Below are positions 1 through 9,038 of a DNA stretch of 64,000 bases, in pieces. The translations under genes and the position numbers were made by a program. Location: assembly GCF_028548395.1 (NCBI RefSeq), contig NZ_JAQQLA010000003.1, positions 124,001-188,000 on the forward strand, written 5' to 3'. This stretch comes from Vogesella indigofera. GTDB taxonomy: Bacteria > Pseudomonadota > Gammaproteobacteria > Burkholderiales > Chromobacteriaceae. Numbering within the stretch: position 1 is the stretch's first letter; each line of letters opens with the position of its first letter. Below the pieces are notes generated by a model. That model saw only the letters and a program-made list of their open reading frames with translations. It ran no database searches and was not told where the DNA came from.

Positions 1-1223
1 CCAAGCAGGGCCTGGCCAAGATGAAGGCGCTGCACGATCTCGGCTTCAAGCAGGGCGTGCTGGCGCCGCACGAGCGCCCGGACGTGGCCTCGCTGCGCCT
101 GCTGGGCTTTGGCGGGACCGACGCACAGGTGATCGCCCGCGCCGCGAAGGAAGCGCCGGCCATCCTGGCGGCCGCCACCTCGGCGTCGTGCATGTGGACC
201 GCCAACGCGGCCACCGTCAGCCCGTCCGGCGACACCGCCGACGGTCGCGTGCACTTCACGCCGGCCAATCTGAACAACAAGTTCCACCGCTCCATCGAGC
301 ATCCAACCACCCGTCGCATCCTGCAGGCGATGTTTGCCGACGAGTCCCGCTTTGCGGTGCACCCGGCACTGCCGGCGCAGATGCACTTCGGCGACGAGGG
401 TGCGGCCAACCATACCCGCTTCTGCCATGAATACGACGGTGCCGGTGTCGAGTTCTTCGTATTCGGTGCTGCCGCCTTTGACAGCCGTTATCCGAAGCCG
501 GCACGCTTCCCGGCACGGCAGACGCTGGAAGCTTGCCAGGCGGTCGCCCGCCTGCATGGCCTGAAGGAAGCTGGCGTGGTCTACGCGCAGCAGGATCCGG
601 ATACCATCGACGCCGGCGTGTTCCACAATGACGTGATCTCGGTCGGTAACCGCAACGTGCTGTTCCATCACGAGAAGTCGTTCCTGCATCAGGCCGAGGT
701 GCTGGCCGAGCTGGATCGCAAGCTGGCCGCAGCCGGTGGCAACTTCATTGCCATCGAAGTGCCGCTGGCGGAAGTCAGCGTCGAAGAGGCGGTGAAGAGC
801 TACCTGTTCAACAGCCAGCTGCTGTCCAAGCCGGACGGCAAGATGATCATCGTGGTGCCGGAAGAGTGCCGCAACATCGAGCGGGTGTGGACTTACCTGC
901 AGAAGATGAGCAGCTCGGGCGGCCCGATCGACGAGGTGCGCGTGTTCGACCTGAAGCAGAGCATGCAGAATGGCGGCGGCCCGGCTTGTCTGCGCCTGCG
1001 CGTGGCGCTGTCGGCGGCGGAGATTGCGGCGGTCAATCCGAACGTAATGATGAGCGATGCATTATTTGGCACGCTTAATGCTTGGGTAGACCGTCATTAT
1101 CGCGACCGCCTGTCACCGGACGATCTGGCCGACCCGCAACTGCTTGTCGAGTGCCGTACCGCACTGGACGAACTGAGCGGCATCCTGGCACTGGGCTCGG
1201 TGTATCCTTTCCAGATGGTGTAA
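1..1223 (+). CDS. astB: N-succinylarginine dihydrolase, 5' end cut by window edge
   Basis: AstB converts N2-succinylarginine to N2-succinylornithine, ammonia and CO2 in the arginine succinyltransferase (AST) catabolic pathway, in the cytoplasm. The frame is open to the left edge (KQGLAK before the first Met at 21), and the family has a stretch like KQGLLKMKAL about 40 residues in, so roughly 40 N-terminal residues are missing. Visible family landmarks are [29 protein letters not shown] (catalytic Glu region), [18 protein letters not shown] (catalytic His region) and [14 protein letters not shown] (nucleophilic Cys). The C-terminus LGSVYPFQ is typical. The other ast genes would lie to the left. 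A terminator follows directly. Confidence 0.95.
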   Translation, partial: KQGLAKMKALHDLGFKQGVLAPHERPDVASLRLLGFGGTDAQVIARAAKEAPAILAAATSASCMWTANAATVSPSGDTADGRVHFTPANLNNKFHRSIEHPTTRRILQAMFADESRFAVHPALPAQMHFGDEGAANHTRFCHEYDGAGVEFFVFGAAAFDSRYPKPARFPARQTLEACQAVARLHGLKEAGVVYAQQDPDTIDAGVFHNDVISVGNRNVLFHHEKSFLHQAEVLAELDRKLAAAGGNFIAIEVPLAEVSVEEAVKSYLFNSQLLSKPDGKMIIVVPEECRNIERVWTYLQKMSSSGGPIDEVRVFDLKQSMQNGGGPACLRLRVALSAAEIAAVNPNVMMSDALFGTLNAWVDRHYRDRLSPDDLADPQLLVECRTALDELSGILALGSVYPFQMV

Positions 1224-1256
1224 TTAAACCCATACGGAAAATGCATTTGCATACAG

Positions 1257-1289
1257 GCCATCTGCGATCATGTCGCAGGTGGCTTTTTT
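1257..1289 (+). terminator. Rho-independent terminator of astB
   Basis: An 11-bp stem (1257-1267 with 1273-1283, one G-U pair) with a 5-nt loop is followed by six T. It starts 34 bases after the astB stop codon. Confidence 0.8.
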
Positions 1290-1733
1290 GTTGTGTGAGT
1301 GCAAAAGCAAATAAAATCGATTGTATCCATAAACGGTTTTTTCCTTTTGCGCGGATTTGGTGCATCGGTGGCGAATTTATGATTCGAATTGAAACAAATG
1401 TGGTTCGTTTGCGAAAAGAAAGGAAAATTTTTAAAAATAATACGCGCGAAAAAGAACATCAAAAAAAGCCTTTGGTTGCAACGCAACATTGAATTGCGGT
1501 CAGGTTTTTTTGCTGTTTTTTTTAATTAAATCAATGACTTGTGTTGTGTTAAAAAAATCGTAAAAAAACCTGAATTTCTCAAGTTTTTAAGATTGACAGT
1601 CGATTGGATACGCTAGCATAATCCGCTCGGCTTGTCGGACAGAAACCCAACTGCCGACCTTTGCACAGAAGACGGTAAAAGAGGGTAAACCCCGTATAAA
1701 TCGTCGGGACAATCATCCTTAGGAGATCCCACC
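1290..1733. other. AT-rich intergenic region upstream of livHMGF
   Basis: About 440 bases that are much richer in A and T than the flanking genes, with several A and T tracts (for example 1507-1525 and 1550-1567). I see no convincing gene; short ORFs here lack ribosome binding sites and coding character. The region probably carries the promoter and binding sites for regulators of the liv operon. Confidence 0.6.
1593..1622 (+). promoter_or_regulatory. Sigma70-type promoter of livHMGF
   Basis: TTGACA (1593-1598), an 18-base spacer and CATAAT (1617-1622). This would give a start near 1629 and a leader of about 105 bases before livH. It is the best promoter match in the region. Confidence 0.6.
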
Positions 1734-2663
1734 GTGGACATTTTTCTGCAACAGATCCTGAACGGCCTCGTGCTGGGCAGCATTTATGCCCTGATCGCAC
1801 TTGGTTACACCATGGTGTACGGGATCATGGGCCTCATCAACTTCGCGCACGGCGAAGTCGTGATGTTTGGCGCCATGGTTACCATCACCGTTGTTACTTC
1901 CCTGATGAATGCCGGTGTCGCTCTGCCGGGTCCGATGCTGGTGCTGATCGGCCTGCTGGTCGCCATTCCTGCCTGCATGCTGCTGGGCTACACCATCGAA
2001 CGCGTGGCTTACCGCCCGCTGCGTAACGCACCCAAGCTGGCACCGCTGATCACCGCGATCGGCCTGTCCATCGTGCTGCAGCAGGTTGCCATCCTGATCT
2101 GGGGTCGTAACTACATCCCGTTCCCGGCCATCCTGGATCACGAAACCATCGAGATCTTCGGCGCTACCATCACCAAACTGCAACTGGGTATCGTTGGCCT
2201 GTGCCTGCTGCTGATGGTCGGTCTGCTGGTCGTGGTCGAGAAGACCAAGCTGGGCCGTGCGATGCGCGCCACCAGCCAGAACCCGGCGGTTGCCAGCCTG
2301 ATGGGCGTCAACGTCAATACCATCATCTCCGCGACCTTTGTGATGGGTTCGGCGCTGGGTGCCATCGCCGGTGTGATGGTTGCCACCAACTATGACCAGG
2401 CTCACTACTATATGGGCTTCATGATCGGTCTGAAGGCGTTTACCGCCGCGGTGCTGGGCGGTATCGGCAACCTGGGTGGTGCAGTTGCCGGTGGCATCCT
2501 GCTGGGCATTATCGAAAGTCTGGGTGCTGGCTATATTGGTGACCTGACCGGTGGTTTCCTGGGTTCGCACTATCAGGACATCTTTGCCTTCGCTGTGCTG
2601 ATCGTCGTTCTGATCTTCCGTCCTTCTGGCCTGCTGGGCGAGAAAATGGCCGATCGCGCCTAA
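1734..2663 (+). CDS. livH: Branched-chain amino acid ABC transporter, permease LivH
   Basis: Inner-membrane permease of a HAAT-family importer for leucine, isoleucine and valine; 309 residues, the usual LivH length. The N-terminus QILNGLVLGSIYALIALGYTMVYGIMGLINFAHGEV is the classic LivH signature, and EAA-type loop residues occur near GLKAFTAAVLGGIGNLGGAVAGG. About eight hydrophobic segments are visible. The start is GTG at 1734 with AGGAG nine bases upstream. It is first in the livHMGF operon; no binding-protein gene adjoins, and the LivK at 26808 is a likely partner. Confidence 0.95.
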   Translation: MDIFLQQILNGLVLGSIYALIALGYTMVYGIMGLINFAHGEVVMFGAMVTITVVTSLMNAGVALPGPMLVLIGLLVAIPACMLLGYTIERVAYRPLRNAPKLAPLITAIGLSIVLQQVAILIWGRNYIPFPAILDHETIEIFGATITKLQLGIVGLCLLLMVGLLVVVEKTKLGRAMRATSQNPAVASLMGVNVNTIISATFVMGSALGAIAGVMVATNYDQAHYYMGFMIGLKAFTAAVLGGIGNLGGAVAGGILLGIIESLGAGYIGDLTGGFLGSHYQDIFAFAVLIVVLIFRPSGLLGEKMADRA

Positions 2664-2676
2664 TAGGGAGAGACAA

Positions 2677-3747
2677 GTGAGCATGACTATGGATACCAAC
2701 AAAAAACTGGCGGTCTTTATTGCCTCCGCCATCGTGCTGGCCGTGCTGCCGTTCGTGGTCGGCAATACCCTGGGTAACTCCTGGGTGCGCACCATCGACT
2801 TCGCGCTGCTGTACGTGATGCTGGCGCTGGGTCTGAACATTGTGGTCGGCTTTGCCGGTCTGCTGGACCTGGGCTTCATCGCCTTCTACGCCGTCGGTGC
2901 CTACACCTTCGCGCTGTTGGGCTCGCCACACTTCGACATTCACCTGCCGTTCTACATCTCGATCCCGATCGGTGCCGGTCTGGCCGCGATGTTCGGCTTG
3001 CTGCTGGGTACCCCAGTGCTGAAGCTGAAGGGTGACTATCTGGCGATCGTGACGCTGGGCTTCGGTGAAATCGTCCGGATCTTCATGAATAACCTGAACG
3101 CGCCGGTGAACATCACCAACGGGCCGCAGGGTATTAACCTGATCGATCCGATCCAGATCGGTGGCGTGTCGCTGGGCAAGGCCATCGAGGTATTCGGTTT
3201 CAGCCTGAACCCGGTGCACATGTACTACTACGTGTTCCTGTTCCTGACCGTGCTGGTGGTGATCATGGTTTACCGCCTGCAGCACTCCCGTATCGGCCGT
3301 GCCTGGGTGGCGATGCGTGAAGACTCGATCGCCGCGGCGGCAATGGGCCTCAACATCCGCAACATCAAGCTGCTGGCCTTTGCGCTGGGCGCGCTGTCCG
3401 GTGGTGTTGCCGGTGGCCTGTTCTCGACTTTCCAGGGCTTCATCTCGCCGGAGTCGTTCGGCCTGCTGGAATCGATCATGATCCTGGCGATGGTGGTACT
3501 GGGTGGCATGGGGCACATCCCAGGCGTGATCCTGGGGGCCGTGGTGCTGACCATTGCGCCGGAAATCCTGCGTGACGTGATCGGTCCGCTGCAGATGCAT
3601 ACCTTCGGCAAAATGATTGTCGACCCGGAAAACGCACGCATGCTGCTGTTCGGTGCAGCGATGGTGATCATGATGCTGGTTCGTCCGGAAGGGATGTGGC
3701 CGTCCAAGCGTCGTGCTGCTGAATTCAAAGATGCGAAGAAAGGTTAA
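2677..3747 (+). CDS. livM: Branched-chain amino acid ABC transporter, permease LivM
   Basis: Second inner-membrane permease of the LivHMGF importer, 356 residues. LivM landmarks are LLYVMLALGLNIVVGFAGLLDLGFIAFYAVGAY near residue 50, LKGDYLAIVTLGFGEIVRI in the middle and RIGRAWVAMREDSIAAAAMGLN, the cytoplasmic loop that contacts the ATPases. It starts 14 bases after livH with a GTG (2677; an in-frame ATG lies at 2683) behind a purine-rich site (AGGGAGAGA). Confidence 0.95.
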   Translation: MSMTMDTNKKLAVFIASAIVLAVLPFVVGNTLGNSWVRTIDFALLYVMLALGLNIVVGFAGLLDLGFIAFYAVGAYTFALLGSPHFDIHLPFYISIPIGAGLAAMFGLLLGTPVLKLKGDYLAIVTLGFGEIVRIFMNNLNAPVNITNGPQGINLIDPIQIGGVSLGKAIEVFGFSLNPVHMYYYVFLFLTVLVVIMVYRLQHSRIGRAWVAMREDSIAAAAMGLNIRNIKLLAFALGALSGGVAGGLFSTFQGFISPESFGLLESIMILAMVVLGGMGHIPGVILGAVVLTIAPEILRDVIGPLQMHTFGKMIVDPENARMLLFGAAMVIMMLVRPEGMWPSKRRAAEFKDAKKG

Positions 3748-3750
3748 GCC

Positions 3751-4521
3751 ATGTCTGAAGTTTTGCTGAAAATCGAAGGCATCAACAAGCGTTTTGGCGG
3801 CCTTCACGCACTGAGTAATGTCAGCCTGCACATCAACAAGGGCGAGATTTATGGCCTGATCGGTCCTAACGGCGCCGGCAAGACCACGATGTTCAACGTG
3901 CTGACCGGCCTGTACACCCCGGACGAAGGTAGCTTCACCTTTGACGGCAACGATCTGTTCCGTGCGCCACCGCACGTGGTGGTGAATACCGGTATCGCCC
4001 GTACCTTCCAGAATATCCGTCTGTTCCACGAGATGACGGCGCTGGAAAACGTGATGGTTGGCCGTCACATCCGCTCCAAAGCCAATGCGCTGGGTGCGGT
4101 ACTGCGCAACAAGGCCACCCGCGACGAGGAAGCCTCGATCGAGGCCAAGGCTTGGGAACTGCTGCGCTATGTCGGCATCGAGGATGTCGCCTACGAGCGT
4201 GCCAAGAACCTGTCCTACGGTCACCAGCGTCGTCTGGAAATCGCCCGTGCGCTGGCCACCGAGCCGAAGCTGCTGGCGCTGGATGAACCGGCCGCCGGCA
4301 TGAACCCGAGCGAGACCGAGTCGCTGAAGGCGTTGATGGAAAAGATCCGCGACGGTGGTGTCACCGTGCTGCTGATCGAACACGACGTGAAGCTGATGAT
4401 GGGCCTGTGCGATCGTATCGCCGTGCTCGACTATGGCAAGAAAATTGCAGAAGGTGTGCCCGAAGTGGTACGTAAAGATCCGAAAGTGATCGAGGCTTAT
4501 CTGGGAGTGGCACACGAATGA
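3751..4521 (+). CDS. livG: Branched-chain amino acid ABC transporter, ATPase LivG
   Basis: Cytoplasmic ATPase subunit of the Liv importer, 256 residues. Walker A is GPNGAGKTT, the ABC signature is LSYGHQRRLEIARAL, Walker B is LLALDEPAAGMNP and the switch His is in IEHDVKLMMGLCDRI. The LivG family shows the insert between Walker A and signature (NTGIARTFQNIRLF) seen here. It starts 4 bases after livM and overlaps livF by ATGA, so the two ATPases are probably translationally coupled. Confidence 0.95.
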   Translation: MSEVLLKIEGINKRFGGLHALSNVSLHINKGEIYGLIGPNGAGKTTMFNVLTGLYTPDEGSFTFDGNDLFRAPPHVVVNTGIARTFQNIRLFHEMTALENVMVGRHIRSKANALGAVLRNKATRDEEASIEAKAWELLRYVGIEDVAYERAKNLSYGHQRRLEIARALATEPKLLALDEPAAGMNPSETESLKALMEKIRDGGVTVLLIEHDVKLMMGLCDRIAVLDYGKKIAEGVPEVVRKDPKVIEAYLGVAHE

Positions 4522-5228
4522 GCATTCTAGACGTCAAGAACCTGCAGGTTTCCTACGGTGGCATTCAGGCCGTCAAGGGCATCGACTTCCACATCAACAA
4601 GGGCGAACTGGTGACCCTGATCGGTGCCAACGGCGCCGGCAAGACCACCACGCTGAAAACCCTGGTCGGCATGGTCAAGATCGCCGGCGGCAGCATCAGC
4701 TTTGATGGCAAGGACACCACCAGCATCGCCACCCACGACTTCGTGCGTAACGGTCTGGTGATGGTGCCGGAAGGCCGTGGCATCTTCGGCAAGCTGACGG
4801 TGGAAGAAAACCTGCAAATGGGTGGTTTCCATCGCAACGACAAAGATGGCATCCAGCGCGACATCGAGCGCGGCTACGAGCTGTTCCCGCGCTTGAAGGA
4901 GCGCCAGAAGCAGCTGGCCGGCACCCTGTCCGGTGGCGAACAGCAGATGGTGGCAATGGCGCGCGCGATCATCTCGCAACCGAAGTTGCTGCTGCTGGAC
5001 GAGCCGTCGATGGGTCTGGCACCGCTGATCGTGGAAAAGATCTTCGAGATCATCCAGATGGTGGCGGCCGAAGGCGTGACCATGCTGCTGGTGGAACAGA
5101 ACGCCAAGCTGGCGCTGCAGGTATCGCAGCGCGGCTACGTGATGGAAAGCGGCAAGATCAGCATGAGCGGCCCGGCGAAGGAATTGCTGGACGACGAGCG
5201 CGTGCGTAACGCCTACCTCGGCGGTTAA
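4518..5228 (+). CDS. livF: Branched-chain amino acid ABC transporter, ATPase LivF
   Basis: Second ATPase of the importer, 236 residues, pairing with LivG. Walker A GANGAGKTTTLKTL, signature LSGGEQQMVAMARA, Walker B LLLLDEPSMGLAP and switch VEQNAKLALQ are all intact; the motif PEGRGIFGKLTVEENL is typical of LivF. The start codon overlaps the livG stop. No clear hairpin terminator follows before the next gene at 5318. Confidence 0.95.
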   Translation: MSILDVKNLQVSYGGIQAVKGIDFHINKGELVTLIGANGAGKTTTLKTLVGMVKIAGGSISFDGKDTTSIATHDFVRNGLVMVPEGRGIFGKLTVEENLQMGGFHRNDKDGIQRDIERGYELFPRLKERQKQLAGTLSGGEQQMVAMARAIISQPKLLLLDEPSMGLAPLIVEKIFEIIQMVAAEGVTMLLVEQNAKLALQVSQRGYVMESGKISMSGPAKELLDDERVRNAYLGG

Positions 5229-5317
5229 CCCCGTCCGGCCACGGGCGCGGCCAACCGGCCGCCCCGTGTGTGCTTGCCCGAGGCGGGTATTGCCGCCGTG
5301 TCGCGAGAACAATAACC

Positions 5318-6100
5318 ATGTTTGACACCCTCAGCCCCGATGTCCTGCTCCGCCAGGCACTCGGGGCTTTGTTTTTTCCGCCGCTGAACGGACTGTTGCT
5401 GCTGCTGGCCGGCAGCTACTGGCGGCGGCGGGCACCGGCGGCTGGTCGCTTGCTGTTGCTGCTGGCGCTGCTGCTGAGCTATCTGCAGGCAACGCCGTGG
5501 CTGGCGATGCGTCTCAATGGCGCGCTGGAATCGTTTGCGCCGGCCACGCTGGTGCAGGTGCGTAGCACCGGCGCCATCGTGGTGCTCGGTGGCGGCCAGC
5601 GTCCGGCGCCGGAGTATGCGGCCAACGTGCCGTCCGGCGACAGCCTGGCGCGGCTGCGCTATGGTGCCTATCTGGCACGGGCCAGCGGCTTGCCGCTGCT
5701 GCTGACCGGCGGTGCCCCCAGCGGCGGCGAGGCCGAGGCGGTGGTGATGGCGCGCGTGCTGCAGCAGGATTACGGCATCACCCCGCGCTGGGTGGAGGCC
5801 GCCGCGGAAACCACCGCCGACAATGCCCGCCTGTCTGCCGCGCTGCTGCGCGAGGCCAAGGTTGGCCGCATCACGCTGGTGACGCAGGCCTGGCACATGC
5901 CGCGCGCGCTGCCGCCGTTCCGTGCCGCCGGCCTGCAGGTGGTGGCAGCGCCGACCGGCTATAGTCGTTATGACGGCATCTGGCTGCAGCACTGGCTGCC
6001 GAGCGGGCGCGCGATGCAGGAGGTGTATCAGGCGGAGCGCGAATGGCTGGGGCTGCTGTATTATCGCTTGCGTTCCCTCATTACAGGATTAAGCACATGA
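5318..6100 (+). CDS. YdcF/ElyC-like DUF218 membrane protein
   Basis: About 260 residues. Two N-terminal hydrophobic segments (residues about 15-65) are followed by a DUF218 domain that begins GAIVVLGGGQRP and includes LLLTGGAP, EAAAETTADNARLSAALL and ITLVTQAWHMPRALPPFRAAGLQVVAAPT, all hallmarks of the YdcF/SanA/ElyC family. Some members act in cell-envelope maintenance, but the biochemical role is not known. I chose ATG 5318 over an upstream in-frame start at 5270 because the family begins close to the first membrane segment. The stop overlaps the next gene by ATGA. The repeat AAGGTTGGCCGCA (5858-5870) lies inside the frame and encodes part of AKVGRIT. Confidence 0.8.
   Translation: MFDTLSPDVLLRQALGALFFPPLNGLLLLLAGSYWRRRAPAAGRLLLLLALLLSYLQATPWLAMRLNGALESFAPATLVQVRSTGAIVVLGGGQRPAPEYAANVPSGDSLARLRYGAYLARASGLPLLLTGGAPSGGEAEAVVMARVLQQDYGITPRWVEAAAETTADNARLSAALLREAKVGRITLVTQAWHMPRALPPFRAAGLQVVAAPTGYSRYDGIWLQHWLPSGRAMQEVYQAEREWLGLLYYRLRSLITGLST
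5858..5870 (+). repeat. Uptake-sequence-like 13-mer, exact copy, inside CDS
   Basis: Exact AAGGTTGGCCGCA, in frame inside the DUF218 gene. It is one of 17 exact copies in the window. Confidence 0.85.
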
Positions 6101-6855
6101 ACACCGGCGCGCTGATCATCGGAGACGAATTATTGTCTGGCAAACGCCAGGACAAACACATGCCGGCACTGATCCGCCTGCTGGCGGAACGTGGCATGAA
6201 GCTGGCCTGGGTCGAGTACCTTGGCGACGATCCGGCGCGCATCGAGGCGGCACTGCGGCGCGCCTTTGCCAGTGGCGATCTGGTATTCAGCTTTGGCGGC
6301 ATCGGCGCCACGCCGGACGACTACACTCGTGCCTGTGCCGCGCAGGCGCTGGACGAGGCGCTGGAGATCCACCCCGAGGCGAAGCAGCTGATCGAAGGCC
6401 GCTTTGGTGCCGACGCCTATCCGCACCGCATCAACATGGGCCGGCTGCCGGCCAGCGCACGGCTGATCCCCAATCCGGTCAACCAGATGCCGGGCTTTTC
6501 CTGTCGCGACGTACACTTCGTGCCCGGCTTTCCCAATATGGCGTGGCCGATGGTGGCGTGGGTGCTAGACACGCAGTACCGCGCCCTGTTTTCCGAGCAT
6601 CCGGACGTGGAACAGGGCTGCATTGCCATCGATGCGCGCGAGGGCGACCTGATCACGCTGATGCAGGAATTCGTGGCGCGTTACCCGACGCTGCGTTTCT
6701 CCAGCCTGCCCAATTTCGGCACCGACGCCATCCCGCAGATGCACATCGAGTTCGGCTTCAGCGGCCAGCCTGCGCTGGTGGCGATCGCGCTGGGCGAGTG
6801 GCGCAAGGCGCTGCTGGCCAAGGGCTACGAGGTGCGCGACAAGCCGGCGAGCTAG
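6097..6855 (+). CDS. CinA-like molybdopterin-binding (MoCF) domain protein
   Basis: 252 residues with a single MoCF-type domain, the same fold as the N-terminal half of CinA and as MoaB/MogA. The start TGALIIGDELLSGKRQDKHMPALIRLLAERG and the substrate-loop region VFSFGGIGATPDDYTRACAAQAL are characteristic. It lacks the C-terminal nicotinamide-nucleotide amidase domain of full CinA. The function of stand-alone members is not settled; the competence label is historical. ATG 6097 overlaps the stop of the DUF218 gene, so the two are probably co-translated. Confidence 0.8.
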   Translation: MNTGALIIGDELLSGKRQDKHMPALIRLLAERGMKLAWVEYLGDDPARIEAALRRAFASGDLVFSFGGIGATPDDYTRACAAQALDEALEIHPEAKQLIEGRFGADAYPHRINMGRLPASARLIPNPVNQMPGFSCRDVHFVPGFPNMAWPMVAWVLDTQYRALFSEHPDVEQGCIAIDAREGDLITLMQEFVARYPTLRFSSLPNFGTDAIPQMHIEFGFSGQPALVAIALGEWRKALLAKGYEVRDKPAS

Positions 6856-6941
6856 CTACTGCCGTGACAGCAGGCTAACAGCCGGGGCTGCCGGGACGGA
6901 TGCCGCGGGAGGTATTTTCCCGTACTCAGGCGCCGCGACAA

Positions 6942-6989
6942 GACAAAAGGTTGGCCGCAAGCATCACTGCTTGCGGCCAACCTTTTGTC
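6942..6989. terminator. Bidirectional hairpin made of an inverted pair of the 13-mer repeat
   Basis: A perfect 22-bp stem (6942-6963 with 6968-6989) and a 4-base loop, built from exact copies of AAGGTTGGCCGCA at 6947-6959 (+) and 6972-6984 (-). It lies between convergent genes (CinA-like and nadC) and can terminate both: the stem foot gives CCTTTT on each strand. Confidence 0.8.
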
Positions 6990-7023
6990 GTTGTGGCGTA
7001 CGGCGCTGGCAGGCGCCAGCGGC

Positions 7024-7863
7024 TTAGTTGACGAAGCGCATCGAGAAGTCGATGGCGCGCACGTCCTTGGTCAGCTTGCCGATGGAAATGCGGTCGACCC
7101 CGGTCTCGGCGATGGCGCGCACGCTGTCCAGGTCGACGCCGCCGGAGGCCTCCAGCTGCGCACGGCCGGCGCTGCGGCGCACGGCCTCGCGCATCTCGTC
7201 CGGCGACATGTTGTCGAGCAGGATCAGCGGGCAGGCGGCGGCCAGCGCCTCGTCCAGTTCGGTCAGGTTTTCCACTTCCACCTGCAGCGTCACGTGCGGC
7301 GGCGCGATGGCGCGAGCGGCTTTGAGCGCCGCGGTGATGCTGCCGTTGGCGATGATGTGGTTTTCCTTGATCAGGATGCCGTCGTAGAGGCCGACGCGCT
7401 GGTTGGCGCCGCCGCCGACGGTGACGGCGTACTTTTGCGCCAGGCGCAGGCCGGGCACCGTCTTTCGGGTGTCGTGGATCACGGCGCGGGTGCCGGCAAC
7501 GGCATCGACGTAGCGGCGCGTTTCGGTGGCGACGCCGGACAGCGTCTGCAGGAAGTTCAGGCCGCTGCGTTCGGCGGTGAGCAGCGCCTGTGCCGGGCCG
7601 CTGATGGTGCACACCACGTCACCGTTGCCGATGCGGGCGCCTTCGGCGACGTGCCACTGCACCTGGCAGCGCGCGTCGATCTGGCGATAGCACTCTTCCA
7701 GCCACGCCTGGCCACACAGCACCGCCGCTTCGCGTGCCACGATGCGCGCTTCGCCCGGCTGGTTCGGGCACAGGGCGGCAGTCCAGTCCTTGTCGCCGAT
7801 GTCTTCGGCAAGGGCAAGGCTGACGGAGTGGGCGATCAGGTGCTGGGCGGGCAAGGTCGGCAT
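7024..7863 (-). CDS. nadC: Nicotinate-nucleotide pyrophosphorylase (carboxylating)
   Basis: NadC makes nicotinate mononucleotide from quinolinate and PRPP in de novo NAD synthesis, in the cytoplasm. The 279-residue protein shows the family run LAEDIGDKDWT near the N-terminus, ERSGLNFLQTLSGVAT, HDTRKTVPGLRLAQKYAV (Arg and Lys contacts for quinolinate), LIKENHI and LEASGGVDLDSVRAIAETGVDRISIGKLT. I prefer ATG 7863 to an upstream TTG (7884), which would add seven residues. It stands alone on the minus strand. The NAD theme recurs with nadE at 18260. Confidence 0.95.
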   Translation of the reverse strand: MPTLPAQHLIAHSVSLALAEDIGDKDWTAALCPNQPGEARIVAREAAVLCGQAWLEECYRQIDARCQVQWHVAEGARIGNGDVVCTISGPAQALLTAERSGLNFLQTLSGVATETRRYVDAVAGTRAVIHDTRKTVPGLRLAQKYAVTVGGGANQRVGLYDGILIKENHIIANGSITAALKAARAIAPPHVTLQVEVENLTELDEALAAACPLILLDNMSPDEMREAVRRSAGRAQLEASGGVDLDSVRAIAETGVDRISIGKLTKDVRAIDFSMRFVN

Positions 7864-7965
7864 GATGGTCGGAGTCCGGGGCAAAAAGCGCGATTTTACC
7901 CCGCTTTGGCGTGGCGGTGGGGTGCTCTGCTATGATGAAGTTCTGTCGCCCGTCCCGATCCGCCA

Positions 7966-8625
7966 ATGAATTTTCCCGATACGCTGTTTTCCCTGCCACT
8001 GTTGTGGGCCGCCACCGGACTGATGTTGCTGCTGCTGTCGCTGGCTGCGTGGCGGGTGCCGTGGCGCACGCTGCCGCACGGCGCGGTCAGTGCCTGGACG
8101 GCAGCCTGTGTGCTGCTGGCCGCGATGTGGCTGGTCAAGGCCGGCCTGCAGCCGGGGTTGTCGTTTCACCTGCTGGGGGCGGCGATCTTCACCTTGCTGA
8201 TGGGGCCGGCGCTGGCGCTGCTGGCACTGGCGCTGGTGCTGCTGTTGCAGGTGGCGGCAGGGCAGCTGGACTGGCTGGCGCTGGGGCTGAATTTCTGCGT
8301 GACGCTGTTGCCGGCGGTGGCGGTGACCGCGCTGGCGCTGCGCCTGGCGCAGCGTTATCTGCCGGCGCACCTGTTCGTCTATGTCTTCGTCAACGCCTTT
8401 CTCGCCGGCGGCCTGAGCCTCATTGCCGCCGCCGCCAGCGGCATGGCGCTGCTGTGGCTGCTGGGGGTGTACGACTGGCCCTACCTGCTGGATAACGCGC
8501 TGCCGTTCTATTTCCTGCTGTCGTGGTCGGAGGCGTTTACCAGCGGGCTGGTGCTGTCGATCATGGTGGTGTACCGGCCGCAGTGGGTGCGCAGTTTTGA
8601 TGACGCGCGCTATCTGGCGCGATGA
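7966..8625 (+). CDS. Energy-coupling-factor-type permease (CbiM-like membrane protein)
   Basis: 219 residues, mostly hydrophobic, with about six membrane segments. The central and C-terminal pattern (RYLPAHLFVYVFVNAFLAGGLSL, LPFYFLLSWSEAFTSGLVLSIMVVYRPQWV) matches the family annotated as energy-coupling factor ABC transporter permeases, related to CbiM S-components for cobalt or nickel. No ATPase or other ECF subunit is nearby and I see no cobalamin riboswitch in the 100 bases upstream, so the substrate is open. ATG 7966 has no good ribosome binding site. Confidence 0.6.
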   Translation: MNFPDTLFSLPLLWAATGLMLLLLSLAAWRVPWRTLPHGAVSAWTAACVLLAAMWLVKAGLQPGLSFHLLGAAIFTLLMGPALALLALALVLLLQVAAGQLDWLALGLNFCVTLLPAVAVTALALRLAQRYLPAHLFVYVFVNAFLAGGLSLIAAAASGMALLWLLGVYDWPYLLDNALPFYFLLSWSEAFTSGLVLSIMVVYRPQWVRSFDDARYLAR

Positions 8626-8641
8626 CTGAAAGGGGAGTGTG

Positions 8642-9022
8642 ATGCAGTTTGCATTCTGGGCCATCCTGCTGGCCGCGGCGATGCCGCTGCTGTGGGCGGT
8701 GCTGGCCAAAAGCGGGCCGGGTTTCGACAATCACCAGCCGCGGCTGTATCTCGCGGGGCTGCAGGGCTGGCGCCAGCGCGCACAGTGGGCGCAGCAGAAT
8801 TCCTGGGAGGCGTTCGCGCCGTTTGCCGCCGCCGTCATCGTCGCCTACCTGATGATGGTGACCCCGCAGCAGCTGGATGCGGCGGCCGCGGTCTTCATCG
8901 TGGCGCGGCTCGGTTATGGCGTGTGCTATCTCGTCGACTGGGCCACGCTGCGCTCGCTGTGCTGGACGGCGGGCTTTGGCGCGGTGGTGTACCTGTTCCT
9001 GACTGCGGCGCATTTGCTGTGA
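8642..9022 (+). CDS. MAPEG-family membrane protein
   Basis: 126 residues with four predicted membrane helices. The motif RAQWAQQNSWEAFAPFAAAVIVAY and the later VARLGYGVCYLVDWATLRSL match bacterial MAPEG proteins (membrane-associated eicosanoid and glutathione metabolism family), whose role in bacteria is mostly unknown. GGGGAG lies just upstream of ATG 8642. It follows the CbiM-like gene by 16 bases, so the two are probably one transcript ending at the repeat-pair hairpin. Confidence 0.75.
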   Translation: MQFAFWAILLAAAMPLLWAVLAKSGPGFDNHQPRLYLAGLQGWRQRAQWAQQNSWEAFAPFAAAVIVAYLMMVTPQQLDAAAAVFIVARLGYGVCYLVDWATLRSLCWTAGFGAVVYLFLTAAHLL

Positions 9023-9038
9023 TGCCAGTGGGGGAAAA

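Noticed and set aside
7884..7966. Cobalamin or nickel riboswitch before the CbiM-like permease
   Set aside because: The gap is only about 100 bases and contains no recognisable conserved core; the gene has neither a good leader nor partner subunits.
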